From: JAJRVM01 sp041752115
GTDB lineage: Bacteria; Planctomycetota; Planctomycetia; Pirellulales; Pirellulaceae
Length of the DNA stretch: 64,000 nucleotides
Direction of reading: 5' to 3'
Assembly: GCA_041752115.1 (NCBI GenBank)
Contig: JBGSHS010000002.1
Span: forward strand, 1-64,000
Within the stretch, counting starts at the first letter, position 1; the number at the start of each line of letters is the position of its first letter. Positions 17,959 to 27,095 of this stretch are shown piece by piece. The notes under the pieces are model-generated. The model searched no databases. It had not been told where the DNA came from and saw nothing but the letters and a program-made list of their open reading frames with translations. The position numbers and the translations under genes were made by a program.

Positions 17959-18612
17959 TCACGATGCTTCCGCTTCGGTCAACAATCTAGTGAGGCGATC
18001 CTGGATGCGATTCAGCTTGCCACGCACTTTTTCACGCGTGGAACCAATTGCCTCGGCGATCTGGCGTTGTGACTTGCCCTGCAATCGCAACGCGAGGATC
18101 TCGGGATAGGGTGGGGCGAGACCGCTGAGTACGATCTCAATCACTTCCTGTACGGTATAGCCGAACAGTTGCAGTCGGAAGACTTCGGGCGCCGGCGAAC
18201 CGATCTTCTTGAGCACCATTTCCAGAACTTCGCCAAACAAGCGGGCCTGAGCCTCGGTTACTTCTGCGGCCGGGAGCAGGTTAGCGTCGACTGGCTCAGG
18301 GGTATGCTCCTTATCAGCCACCTTCAGAATTTTGTGATATGCGATCGTCTTGAGCAGCGCCCACAGTTTGGCGGTGTTCTCAAACACATAATCACCGTTC
18401 GCCGTGTGACGGTAGAAGCTCCGAAACACCGATTGCACGATGTCTTCTTCACTGTGAGATCGCTTGTAGAGTTTGTTCATCATCCGATCGACATAGGCAC
18501 ATAGCCTGTCGCGGAATAGCCTGTCCAATTCCCAGGCGACCGAATCAGAGGGTGTGGCTGCCCGCTCGTGTAGCGGTGCGCGCTGTTCATTCTGTACCGC
18601 ATGTTCGTCCAT
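17959..18612 (-). CDS. ECF-type RNA polymerase sigma factor
   Basis: A 217-residue sigma factor clearly related to the one at 14507-15160. Region 2 holds SEEDIVQSVFRSFYRHT and LWALLKTIAYHKILK; region 4 holds PYPEILALRLQGKSQRQIAEAIGSTREKVRGKLNRI. The ATG at 18612 has GGGGAG nine bases upstream, better than the GTG two codons earlier. It lies on the opposite strand behind the kinase-FGE gene and ends 300 bases from its stop, so the kinase is bracketed by two related sigma factors. Such pairing suggests kinase-controlled sigma activity, not shown by sequence alone. Confidence 0.9.
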   Translation of the reverse strand: MDEHAVQNEQRAPLHERAATPSDSVAWELDRLFRDRLCAYVDRMMNKLYKRSHSEEDIVQSVFRSFYRHTANGDYVFENTAKLWALLKTIAYHKILKVADKEHTPEPVDANLLPAAEVTEAQARLFGEVLEMVLKKIGSPAPEVFRLQLFGYTVQEVIEIVLSGLAPPYPEILALRLQGKSQRQIAEAIGSTREKVRGKLNRIQDRLTRLLTEAEAS

Positions 18613-18701
18613 AACCACTATCTCCCCGCGTTGCCCAGCTGTTTCACCTACACTGGGATCTCTGCAATTAATAGCCGCTGCTTCCGTTGGCTGAATTACA
18701 G

Positions 18702-18832
18702 TTCGTGATCATGGGAAGAACCGGCTACGCCGGAAGGGTGGCACTGGCTCTGCCAGTGTCGCAGCGAATCCCCGGTAGGCCGTTACTTTGGTCACGCGGA
18801 AGTGAACACAGAATCACCAATAGCTGTTTAGT
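18702..18832. repeat. Dispersed palindromic repeat, copy B
   Basis: Matches 8613-8788 from TTCGTGATCATGG onward. The core hairpin CACTGGCTCTGCCAGTG is at 18742-18758. It sits in the 590-base gap upstream of the ECF gene ending at 17959, where no protein gene is convincing. Confidence 0.75.
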
Positions 18833-19201
18833 ATACAACGTCGGTTGGCGGCATCACAGAAGGTCCGGTCGGTTCACGGCGACTCGTCCGGGCGAAGCTG
18901 AACGATCGCAGGCTCGTGGTTTCCGGTCTTGCGATGGGGATAGTGCCAAATGACTCTCCGGTCGCACGCAGCGGGGATCCAAAGTCGTGGTGTAGTAACC
19001 TGGAATCAGCGACGTTACGATGGTATCTGGTATCAACCTGAAATGATACCCAGAGTACTCCGGCCAATTGATGACTCGCCTGAGCATTCGATTGCGGCGG
19101 CCCGGGATGTGCGAGGTACATGCGACTTGTCCCGAAGTCGTCTCTGGTTGGAATCTCGTACTCACGCACTATCTGCCATTTCAGTTTATTGCGATGAAGC
19201 G

Positions 19202-19840
19202 ATGAACCTCAACTCGATCCACCGTGGCCGGAGCCGGCTAAAACAGAGGCGCCGCAACCGTCGTCTTGTGATATGGCTGATGTTGGGAGGTGGGGCAGTG
19301 TCACTACTGTTCGTCTTTGCCTTCGGCTGGGAAGCGATGATTCAGCTGGGGATCTTGCCTTGTCAGGTGGAATTGCCCGGCAACAAGGTGCATCCGCGCA
19401 TCCTCGCACGGCTCTCTCAGAGCGGGGTCGTCCAACGCCACGAGCGCTTACTGTTCTTTGGCTCAGAAGATTTATATTCGATTCGGTCGGGGAACCTCTG
19501 CACAGACCAGCGAGTTATCGCGTATGAAGGGCTCGGGGCTGCGCTGCGGCTGTGGGAAGCCCGTTACGAGGAAATCGTTGATCTCCGATGGGACCGGTTC
19601 GGTGTGGGGGTGGCTGATTCGGAAAATGCGAATTCGACAATCACCGTCACGAAGACAGACGGGTCGTGGTTTACGCTCTATGCGAATTCGAACCCCACGA
19701 CGGGACAATGTGAGTTTCTGGACGTTCTGCAGCGACGGTGGGCACCGGTTCGCGAATCGCTGCTTGGGCCAGCTGCCGAGAAGAATATGCCGGTGGATGA
19801 GGCCTCAGCCGAGTCTGCCCGCGAAGAGTCTAATAATTGA
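19202..19840 (+). CDS. Membrane-anchored hypothetical protein, possible PH-like domain
   Basis: A 212-residue protein: a very basic start (RSRLKQRRRNRRL), one or two membrane helices (LVIWLMLGGGAVSLLFVFAFGW and the following turn) and an extramembrane domain from about residue 60. The strand pattern ERLLFFGSEDLYSIRSGNLCTDQRVIAYEG, read in pieces, resembles the start of bacterial PH domains (YdbT or bPH type), but I hold this loosely. The frame extends upstream to 18950 without good coding character, so I start at 19202, the ATG just before the basic segment. The downstream neighbour is convergent. Confidence 0.65.
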   Translation: MNLNSIHRGRSRLKQRRRNRRLVIWLMLGGGAVSLLFVFAFGWEAMIQLGILPCQVELPGNKVHPRILARLSQSGVVQRHERLLFFGSEDLYSIRSGNLCTDQRVIAYEGLGAALRLWEARYEEIVDLRWDRFGVGVADSENANSTITVTKTDGSWFTLYANSNPTTGQCEFLDVLQRRWAPVRESLLGPAAEKNMPVDEASAESAREESNN

Positions 19841-19995
19841 CGAAGACGCCGCAGCCACGCTCGCCGAAAGCGTGGGAGACGAGGGGAAACGCTTGCCAGC
19901 GACACGCGCAGTCGGGCGACCGCAGCTACAACGGAAGTCGCGAGTTTGTTCTTGCCGCCTTGCCAACGAAACAGAGCGTTTCGCTCGGTGGTCGA

Positions 19996-22005
19996 TCACG
20001 ACCCCATCGGTGCGATACCGACCGGGACTGTAGAAACGGTCCCTTCCGTGTGACGCAGGCGCAGTGCGGCTCGCTTCTCCTTCAAGTAGAACAGCACTTC
20101 CTGGGGCAGGTTCCCATAACAGCAACGCCAGCAGAAATCGGACGGATCTCGAAACACAACGATCCAGCCGTCGTGGGGCGCCAAGCCCACGCCTCCCAAA
20201 TGGATGTCCGATAACGCCAATCGGTTGAGCATCTGGGCCGCTCCGTCCGGTATGCCGGAATACACCCATTTCGTGTGGCCGTCCTGAGTGTATGCGACAA
20301 CCCATCCACCGTCGGGTGACAACGCGGCATCCTGTAGTCTGCCGCCTTCAACGTCAATCTTCGCGATGGCAGCCTCCATGTCTGCAGGAAGGTTGCGGGA
20401 ATCCCGCTGCCGCACGCCGTTGCGTTCGTAGATTACCAGCCACTGGTCTTCGCCGTTCAAGCCGGCGCTGATAACGGACCCATTGGTTCTATAAATTTCA
20501 GCGAGAATCTGGGCCACCTGGCTGGGAATGCGTCTGGTTTCGTACCATCCCGTGCAATTGGAGCAATCGTGACAGACAAGCCAACCCCCGTTGCACGAGA
20601 AGCTGAAGTCGAGCGAATCCTCTGCGGGGTGCCTTGTCCAGTATTCTCCCGCGGCCCCAATCGCTCCCAGCAGAAAGAAGATCGCGACGAAGCCAGCGAT
20701 CCAACGCCATCGTCGACTCTTCGGGCGAGTGGCTTCCCGCAGATCGGTGACCACCTCGGCGGCCGTGGCATAACGCTTTAATGGATGTTTTTGTAGACAG
20801 TCTAAACATATCCATTGGAGTTCACGCGAGATCTTCCGATTGATCCGACGCGGCGCACGAGGCTCATGAAATAGGATTGCCTTAGAATACTCCTGCCAGG
20901 AGCGACCGTCGAAAGGACGACATCCGGTGAATAACTCGTACATCACGACGCCCAGCGACCAGATGTCGGTGCGACCGTCCAACCGGCCGATGGCGGGCTG
21001 TATCTGTTCGGGTGACATGTACGGCAGCGTCCCTCGTATCTCACCCGACATCTGGTGACGCTCGCGAACGGCCAGGCCAAAATCGGTCAGGCGTGCTCGA
21101 TTCCGCTGGTCTATCAAGATATTGGCCGGCTTTACGTCGCAATGGACGATCCCATAACGATGAGCGAATTCGAGTGCTTCGGCGACTTGCAGGCAGATGC
21201 TGGCCGCCTGCCGTACACTGACTCGCTGCGATGTGAGTTGTTGGGCCAGTGACACCCCCTCGACGTATTCCATCACGAAGAAGCACGTGCCGTTCTCGTT
21301 CCCGACGTCATACACTGGGACAATCGTTTCATGCTGCAACTCGGCCGCCTTGCGGGCCTCGTCCAGTAACTGCTTGGTCATCTCCGGAGAAGTCAGCCAA
21401 TCCAGGTTCAGTAGCTTGACGGCCACGAGACGATGAAGTTCATCGGCGTGGGCCAGATAGACCGTGCCCATGCCACCGCGTCCCAATACGGAATCGATTC
21501 GATAGCGGCCCAAGTGATCACCAGGCATCAAGCTTGCCGTATGCGGCTTCTGTGACGAGCGCCACATAGTGATAGAGGCAAGTAGTTGCCCGTACGACTG
21601 CGGATCGTCGATGCCCTCCCTGAAAGCCTGGCTCTCTGAATCATTCCTGAATAACTCGATCCGGGCAGCGACCTCGGGAAATCGATGCAGAAGTTCTTCA
21701 CCCGTGGCCGGCGCACCGTGCTCGGCCCGTATGCGGCACTCGGCCCTCAGCAACTCCGCGACCATATCATCACAACTCGCCAAGTCCGGCCAGGTTTCCA
21801 GATAAAACTCTATTCCCGGATGCTTTCCCTGATTCCACTGTCGTTCCAAGTCGATCATGATCAGTTGGGTCAGAACGATGCGGCGAGTATTGTCGTCAGC
21901 TTCTGGAAGGCAAGCGGCAAGGACATCGGTGGATGTGTCGGGTCCGGCAGCCTCCAAACGTTCTACCGCTTGATCGATAAGGTCCCAAACGTGATCGTCC
22001 CACAT
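19996..22005 (-). CDS. Ser/Thr protein kinase, non-RD type, membrane-anchored
   Basis: A 669-residue kinase. Residues 1-150 are the alpha-helical region common in planctomycete kinases. The catalytic domain is at about 165-425 with GRGGMGTVYLAHAD, VAVKLLN, HCDVKPANILI and DFGLAVRE; the usual HRD Arg is Cys, so it is a non-RD kinase that should not need activation-loop phosphorylation in the usual way. A helix (WIAGFVAIFFLLGAIGAAG, about 445) anchors it. The outer part of about 210 residues has repeated WLVxY and WVVAY strands, probably a degenerate beta-propeller, plus a Cys cluster (CHDCSNC). The ATG at 22005 has GGAG ten bases upstream, better than the one at 22029. Confidence 0.9.
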   Translation of the reverse strand: MWDDHVWDLIDQAVERLEAAGPDTSTDVLAACLPEADDNTRRIVLTQLIMIDLERQWNQGKHPGIEFYLETWPDLASCDDMVAELLRAECRIRAEHGAPATGEELLHRFPEVAARIELFRNDSESQAFREGIDDPQSYGQLLASITMWRSSQKPHTASLMPGDHLGRYRIDSVLGRGGMGTVYLAHADELHRLVAVKLLNLDWLTSPEMTKQLLDEARKAAELQHETIVPVYDVGNENGTCFFVMEYVEGVSLAQQLTSQRVSVRQAASICLQVAEALEFAHRYGIVHCDVKPANILIDQRNRARLTDFGLAVRERHQMSGEIRGTLPYMSPEQIQPAIGRLDGRTDIWSLGVVMYELFTGCRPFDGRSWQEYSKAILFHEPRAPRRINRKISRELQWICLDCLQKHPLKRYATAAEVVTDLREATRPKSRRWRWIAGFVAIFFLLGAIGAAGEYWTRHPAEDSLDFSFSCNGGWLVCHDCSNCTGWYETRRIPSQVAQILAEIYRTNGSVISAGLNGEDQWLVIYERNGVRQRDSRNLPADMEAAIAKIDVEGGRLQDAALSPDGGWVVAYTQDGHTKWVYSGIPDGAAQMLNRLALSDIHLGGVGLAPHDGWIVVFRDPSDFCWRCCYGNLPQEVLFYLKEKRAALRLRHTEGTVSTVPVGIAPMGS

Positions 22006-22029
22006 GGCAATGCGGCTCCTGCATCTCAT

Positions 22030-22295
22030 ATCTGCCTACCGCGTTGCCTCCAGTGTAGGCAGCGCGACACGCCATGTCGACCAAGTTCACCACCCGGTTT
22101 CTCCCGGGCAAAACGAAAGGTGAGCCGATCGCAGACGGTTATTAGCACCACACTGTCTAACTGCCATGGCCGGAGAAGGCTGCTGGCGTGACCCTTGAGC
22201 ATCGAGCGCCATCTATCTCAGCGGCCTTCAGGCCTGCGCGCGGGCGATCAAGTCTCCATCCGCCGATCGACGGTTGCCGCGACTAACGTGGCTCG
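22030..22295. repeat. Upstream region of the non-RD kinase with short repeat
   Basis: Bases about 22164-22250 resemble about 30123-30200 (shared word AGAAGGCTGCTG, then GCGTGACC or ACGTGACC, then a GCGCGCG run). No gene is seen. It may include the promoter of the kinase gene. Confidence 0.55.
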
Positions 22296-22622
22296 TCAGT
22301 CGGCAGCGTCAGTATTCTTCGTCTGCTCACGCTCCGTTTTTAACATCGCGATCGCGGAGCAGACGATACTCGTCGTCACCGCACAACTGGTTGCCAGGTT
22401 TCTCACGAACAGGAAATACTCCGGTCGTTTCGAGCCAGGAATATTTACGGCCAAATAGGCCAAGACCAGGAAAACCAACGGACACGAGATGACGCCGGCC
22501 GCGTAGCCTCGAGGTTTTCGTCCGCCGGTAGCCAACAGTACAATCGCCACGAACACAAAACAGCAGAACGTAATCAGCTCGCTGGCCGCGTAAACATGTG
22601 GGATGTTGAATAACGCAAGCAT
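22296..22622 (-). CDS. Small membrane protein, hypothetical
   Basis: A 108-residue protein with three predicted membrane helices (ITFCCFVFVAIVLLATG, AGVISCPLVFLVLAYLAV, NLATSCAVTTSIVCSAIAML) and a charged C-terminal tail. GGAGATTAACC before the ATG at 22622 supports the start. It is the last gene of the same-strand group that begins with the Hsp70 gene, 141 bases after the J-like gene. I recognise no family. Confidence 0.7.
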   Translation of the reverse strand: MLALFNIPHVYAASELITFCCFVFVAIVLLATGGRKPRGYAAGVISCPLVFLVLAYLAVNIPGSKRPEYFLFVRNLATSCAVTTSIVCSAIAMLKTEREQTKNTDAAD

Positions 22623-22763
22623 GGTTAATCTCCAGCTATCTTGATGCGAATAAAATGGGGTGGGGAAACATCTGGCTTCCTCTCCTCAAATAAGTAGCCC
22701 GCCTCCGTGCGACTTTAGTTCACAATGCACGCCAGACAGATTCATTCCATGCCAAGGTGAGCG

Positions 22764-24254
22764 TCAGTCGTTTGCGATCGACGACATAAAGCGGCGGCAG
22801 GCGGCAAAAACGCATTGCAGCGGTATATCTTCTTTCAGTGACGAACTCCAACTCGCCAATAGATTGCCAGGCCGCAGATCAAATCGACTGAACGAGGGAC
22901 CGATCTCTTCCGGGGAGATGCCCTCTTGTAAGCAGAACACCAGGATCACATGGCGGTGATCCGAATACTCACCTCGATACGTGGCCTGGAACCGGCGACC
23001 GAGCATCTGCAAGTCATCGTCTGCGAGCCCTGATGTGTCCGGCTCGTGGGAATCGCTGGTGTTGCGAATCAACGTAATCAGGTGATGCAATACCGCTGGA
23101 CTGAGGTCCCGGATTCGGTCAAAGACCTCGAGCGCGGTGGCTGTGCGGGACGCGATCCGCTCCAACACTCCCGACAATTCCGCTTGGACCACCTGGTCGG
23201 TCTGTGTGCAGGAGAAGGGTAGGAAATCGCTCAGATACGGGGGCACGCGGTTGTCCTGGCGAATCTGCTCCCAGCCTGCAGCGATGGCAGCGGTTTTGTC
23301 CAGTTGCACCAGCAGATCATGTAGCGACAGGTGCAGCGTGCTCAGTTCTTCCAGTTCCGTCTGGAAAGACGTGACGGCGGATCGCACTGCTTCGCTGTCC
23401 TGGAACCAGACCAGCTGTTCCCACGCGAGCAGCAGCAGACACGCCCAGATTTCCCCGTCGGTGTCGTCCATCTGCCCGCGGCTTCGCTGCAGATCTTCGA
23501 GTATGCCATCCGGTTGATTCAGGTACGTGAAAGCGCGCCATCGCGCCTCCAGTAAGCGCAGCAGATCTCTCGGTTGCGTTGGGACTTGCAGCAAGGGAGC
23601 GTATCGTTCGGACAGGGCCTCATGGGGATCGTTGTGGAGTTCGCGGTGGAACAGCTCCATCGCCGGTCCGCGAAGCCGATCGTGATAAAGAGCCTCCGCC
23701 AGCCAGTCGCACCGCACATGGGACGAGGACAGTTCCGGCATCGCGGCCAGCAGCCAGTACAGCCTCAGACAGGCGTCACCCGCTATTTCGGGCACCGCGT
23801 GCAGTGTTTCCAGTTGGCGGTAGGCATGTTCTGGTTGCCCGGACAACGCCAATTGCCAGGCCGATGTCATTTGGGCGACCGGATCGCGAGGTCGCTGCCG
23901 TGGCGTCTCCTCATCCGCCGCTGGCTGTTCGTGGGAGCTGGCAAGAGACACTAAAGACCTGGCCTGGTCGGTGTTGACCAATGGAATGGGAACGCGGGCT
24001 GGGCGCCTGGTCCGATCCGCGGCCGGTAATCGTTGCTCGTGGGCGCGGAAGGGGACACCGGCACCTGCAATGGTCTCGTATGCACCGCGGATCTGCTGGA
24101 ATTGCTCGGGGAACGAGTCCGGCTTGAACTGGCGGATCAAGTGCAAGTAGGCGCGCCGGATCTCCCGTGCATCGCTCCCGCGTTGGACGCCCAGCAGACG
24201 ATATGGATCGCGCGGCCAGTCGTTGAAATTGTCAGGAAGAGAATGACCGGACAT
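22764..24254 (-). CDS. J-domain-like co-chaperone with KPD in place of HPD
   Basis: A 496-residue protein. Residues about 14-65 are a J-like domain (DPYRLLGVQRGSDAREIRRA, then FKPDSFPEQFQQIRGAYET). The usual HPD tripeptide that stimulates Hsp70 ATPase is KPD here. The remaining 430 residues are helical, perhaps TPR-like, with no zinc-finger or membrane segment. It lies ten bases after a membrane protein gene and near an Hsp70 gene on the same strand, so it is almost certainly that Hsp70's partner. Loss of the His is known to disable classical J proteins; this one may bind without stimulating, or use a different contact. Confidence 0.82.
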   Translation of the reverse strand: MSGHSLPDNFNDWPRDPYRLLGVQRGSDAREIRRAYLHLIRQFKPDSFPEQFQQIRGAYETIAGAGVPFRAHEQRLPAADRTRRPARVPIPLVNTDQARSLVSLASSHEQPAADEETPRQRPRDPVAQMTSAWQLALSGQPEHAYRQLETLHAVPEIAGDACLRLYWLLAAMPELSSSHVRCDWLAEALYHDRLRGPAMELFHRELHNDPHEALSERYAPLLQVPTQPRDLLRLLEARWRAFTYLNQPDGILEDLQRSRGQMDDTDGEIWACLLLLAWEQLVWFQDSEAVRSAVTSFQTELEELSTLHLSLHDLLVQLDKTAAIAAGWEQIRQDNRVPPYLSDFLPFSCTQTDQVVQAELSGVLERIASRTATALEVFDRIRDLSPAVLHHLITLIRNTSDSHEPDTSGLADDDLQMLGRRFQATYRGEYSDHRHVILVFCLQEGISPEEIGPSFSRFDLRPGNLLASWSSSLKEDIPLQCVFAACRRFMSSIAND

Positions 24255-24264
24255 GCACCTGTTC

Positions 24265-25308
24265 CTAGTTTGACGAGCGTCGTGGCGACTCGGCTTTGGA
24301 TCGTGGTTCGGAGAGAAGGGGGACGAGTTCGGGATGTGTGTTTTTCAAATACTTGAGGACTTCGTCGTGGGCCGGCCGTGTATCTGTCTTCCAATCGCGC
24401 CACAGATTCTCTTTGTTCTGACGGTCCAGCTGACGTCGCATCTCCTCTTGCTGTTGTCGCCAGATCCGCTCGGATTCCTGCCGCTGTCTAGAACGGTGGT
24501 CTCGCCGCTTGTCGCTGTCGTGGTTAAGTGTGATGAGAATGATCATTGCGATTACACATACGGCAAGGAGATAGTAGAAGGGGAGAGAGAGTCCTCTTTC
24601 GGTCTGCTGGCTACCTTGCCGAGTCTTGGTGCCAGTCAGGCATTTCAAAGGATCTTCTTGAAAATTCTCTTTCTCTTGCCGAGTTTTGGGATGCTCCAGC
24701 AGTTCATCCATCATTTCCGGAACCAGGGTGGCGAAGCGGGGGAATTGCCGGGCGAATCGTCTTGCCGCCGCGTACCGTCGTTGGTCGTCATCCTTCCACA
24801 AGTCGCGCAGTCGGCGTATGCATGTCGCACGTTCTGCGAAGGGAGCAGTCAGCAGTGCGCACAACTCCGACGCCAGGCTAGCCGCGTCCTGGTCCTTGGG
24901 GTCAATTCGGCTTCGATCAATGTTCAGGCCTGGCGATAGGGATGACAGACGAGCACGAGGGCGGCGGGCCAACTGGCACTGCTTGTGCAATTCGTGCCAC
25001 CGCGACTGGCGTGCGGAGATGGGCATATCGAACATGTGGCGAGCGAACGCTTCGACTTCTTCTGCAAGTCGCAATTCTTCGGCCAACAGGAATTCATGCG
25101 GCAGTTCGTCGTGTGTATCCCCCGTCTCCGTCAAACGTAACTGGTCCATCGCCGCGACGGTCGCTCGACTGGGCAGCATGCCATCGCGTTCCACGCGTAA
25201 CCAGAAGGTCTTGCGCACGCTACGGAGCGAGTCGTCTGGATCAGCGCCCAGTTCATGGCGGGCCCAAGCGAGGCACCGCGCAGCCGCGTCGTCGTTTGGT
25301 CCTAACAT
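24265..25308 (-). CDS. Single-pass membrane protein linking Hsp70 and J-like genes
   Basis: A 347-residue protein I do not recognise. Residues 1-235 are soluble and helical (two WARHELG and FWLRVERDG stretches), a single membrane helix is at about 240-261 (LPFYYLLAVCVIAMIILITL), and the last 86 residues are a highly charged coiled coil (ERIWRQQQEEMRRQLDRQNK) with a small helical end. It begins 53 bases after the Hsp70 stop and ends ten bases before the J-like start, so the three are one operon. It may tether the chaperone pair to the inner membrane. Confidence 0.75.
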   Translation of the reverse strand: MLGPNDDAAARCLAWARHELGADPDDSLRSVRKTFWLRVERDGMLPSRATVAAMDQLRLTETGDTHDELPHEFLLAEELRLAEEVEAFARHMFDMPISARQSRWHELHKQCQLARRPRARLSSLSPGLNIDRSRIDPKDQDAASLASELCALLTAPFAERATCIRRLRDLWKDDDQRRYAAARRFARQFPRFATLVPEMMDELLEHPKTRQEKENFQEDPLKCLTGTKTRQGSQQTERGLSLPFYYLLAVCVIAMIILITLNHDSDKRRDHRSRQRQESERIWRQQQEEMRRQLDRQNKENLWRDWKTDTRPAHDEVLKYLKNTHPELVPLLSEPRSKAESPRRSSN

Positions 25309-25361
25309 GGCTCAACTCCACTCTCAGTCTCGCTCAAGTGTCGAGGATGCATGTCCCTGCA

Positions 25362-27095
25362 TTAAGGGCAATCGTTCTGGCGATCTCCCTCAAAACGTTG
25401 CAGAAGCGTCTCCAACCGCTCCCGAAAGCGGCTGATCGCCGGGCCATCCTGCATTTCCAGGACCTGCTCGAATCCATCCAGCAAACTGGCAAGCTCGTCG
25501 CGTACTTCGAGCGGCAATTCTCCGTACAGTTTTTCCGCGCGGCGCAGCAGAAAATGATTGGCGCTCACTTCGCGCGGGTGTGTTTTTAAAGCCTGCATCT
25601 TCTCGACGGCGGCTGCGATCTCCGCCTCGCAGAGACTCTGCGCGTGGCGGGCGATGACCGTGCTGACCTTCTGGCCCGTCGCGACGACGGTGGCCTCGAC
25701 TTCCAGGACCCCATTCAGGTCGTAGGTCAAGCGGACCTCTACTTCCTGGCCGGCGGGGCCGCGGGGAATCTCCCCGATCTCCAGTTCGCCCAACAGAAGG
25801 TTCTCGGAGACGCGACGGCTCTCGCCTTGATAGACCTTCAGGCGGATCTCCGTCTGGTTCGCCTCGACGGTGGAGTAACGTGCCGCGCGGCTGACAGGAA
25901 TGGTCGTATTTCGATGAATAATCGGACTGAAGTAGCCGGGCCGCCGCTCCATTCCCACCTTCTTCGAAACCTCGACACCCAAGGTAAATGGCGCCACATC
26001 GGTGACAACCAGGTCCTCCAAGTGCGCGTCGTTGGCGATCAAACCAGCTTGCACGGCGGCGCCCAGTGCCACAACTTCGTCCGGATTCAAACGGCAGCGC
26101 GGCAGTTGGCGGAAGAACCTGGTAACGTGTTCACTCACTGCCGGCATGCGTGTGGCGCCCCCGACCAGGATGACCTCCTCGACCATTTCGGGAGGGACTT
26201 TGGCATCGCCCAGGCAGCGGCGCAGCGGGAGATCGATCCGCGTCAGAATCGAACGCGTCCACTGCTGAAACTCGGCCCGGGTGACCGTCACCGTCGGCTC
26301 GACCGCCTGCCGTTTTCCCTGCTCATCAGGGATCGGGATGTCCACCGACGCTTCCCGGGAGAGTTGGCGTTTGGCTCGCTCGCAGTGTTCGATCAAGCGA
26401 GCCACAAGCAGGGGAGAATGGATCTCCGCGTGTTCATAGGCCAGACCGCGGGCGGCCAGCACTCGCGCCGCCAACGCGCGCGTAAAGTCCTCACCACCCA
26501 GTTGACTCACGCCGGACGAGGCGCGTACTTCGACCAGGCCTTCAAACAGGTCGACCAGCGACACGTCGAAAGTGCCGCCGCCGAGATCGAAGACGGCAAT
26601 CAACTTGTCGTTCCCCGCCTCGTGCAGACCGTAGGCGATGGCCGCCGCCGTCGGTTCGTTGATGATCCGTTCAACATGCAGTCCCGCCATCTGACCCGCC
26701 AGGATCGTCGCCTTGCGCTGGTCGTCGTTGAAGTAAGCCGGAACGCTGATCACGGCACGCGCAACACTCGTCGACAGCCACAATTCCGCATCCTGCTTCA
26801 GTGACTTGAGCACCAGGCTGGAAAGCTCAACCGGAGTGTGCCTCTGCCCGTCCACCGAGAATGTCCAGTCTGTACCCATTTGTCGTTTGAACATCGCCGC
26901 ACAGCGATCCGGGTGCAAGACCGAATACTCCTTCGCCACCTGCCCCACCAGCAGACGCCCGTCATCCTCGAAGCCGACCACCGAAGGTGTCAGTACCTCG
27001 CCCAGACTGTTTGGGATCAGCTGCGGATGGCCGTCACGCACGCAGGCTACGGCGGAGTACGTAGTGCCCAGATCGATGCCAACAATCACAGTCAC
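25362..27095 (-). CDS. Hsp70 family chaperone, HscC-like
   Basis: A 577-residue Hsp70 with a complete ATPase domain (GIDLGTTYSAVAC phosphate loop at 6, AVISVPAYFNDDQR, INEPTAAAIAYGL, FDLGGGTFDVSL, ILVGGATRMPAV) and a substrate-binding beta-domain (from about 380, with FTLGVEVSKK and RNTTIPVSR). The helical lid is short and the DnaK tail is missing, so the length fits HscC-type Hsp70s (about 556) rather than DnaK (about 640). It is the first gene of a minus-strand operon with a membrane protein and a J-like protein, not with grpE or dnaJ, so it is a specialised chaperone system. A second, far more divergent Hsp70-like ATPase is at 35337. Confidence 0.93.
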   Translation of the reverse strand: MTVIVGIDLGTTYSAVACVRDGHPQLIPNSLGEVLTPSVVGFEDDGRLLVGQVAKEYSVLHPDRCAAMFKRQMGTDWTFSVDGQRHTPVELSSLVLKSLKQDAELWLSTSVARAVISVPAYFNDDQRKATILAGQMAGLHVERIINEPTAAAIAYGLHEAGNDKLIAVFDLGGGTFDVSLVDLFEGLVEVRASSGVSQLGGEDFTRALAARVLAARGLAYEHAEIHSPLLVARLIEHCERAKRQLSREASVDIPIPDEQGKRQAVEPTVTVTRAEFQQWTRSILTRIDLPLRRCLGDAKVPPEMVEEVILVGGATRMPAVSEHVTRFFRQLPRCRLNPDEVVALGAAVQAGLIANDAHLEDLVVTDVAPFTLGVEVSKKVGMERRPGYFSPIIHRNTTIPVSRAARYSTVEANQTEIRLKVYQGESRRVSENLLLGELEIGEIPRGPAGQEVEVRLTYDLNGVLEVEATVVATGQKVSTVIARHAQSLCEAEIAAAVEKMQALKTHPREVSANHFLLRRAEKLYGELPLEVRDELASLLDGFEQVLEMQDGPAISRFRERLETLLQRFEGDRQNDCP

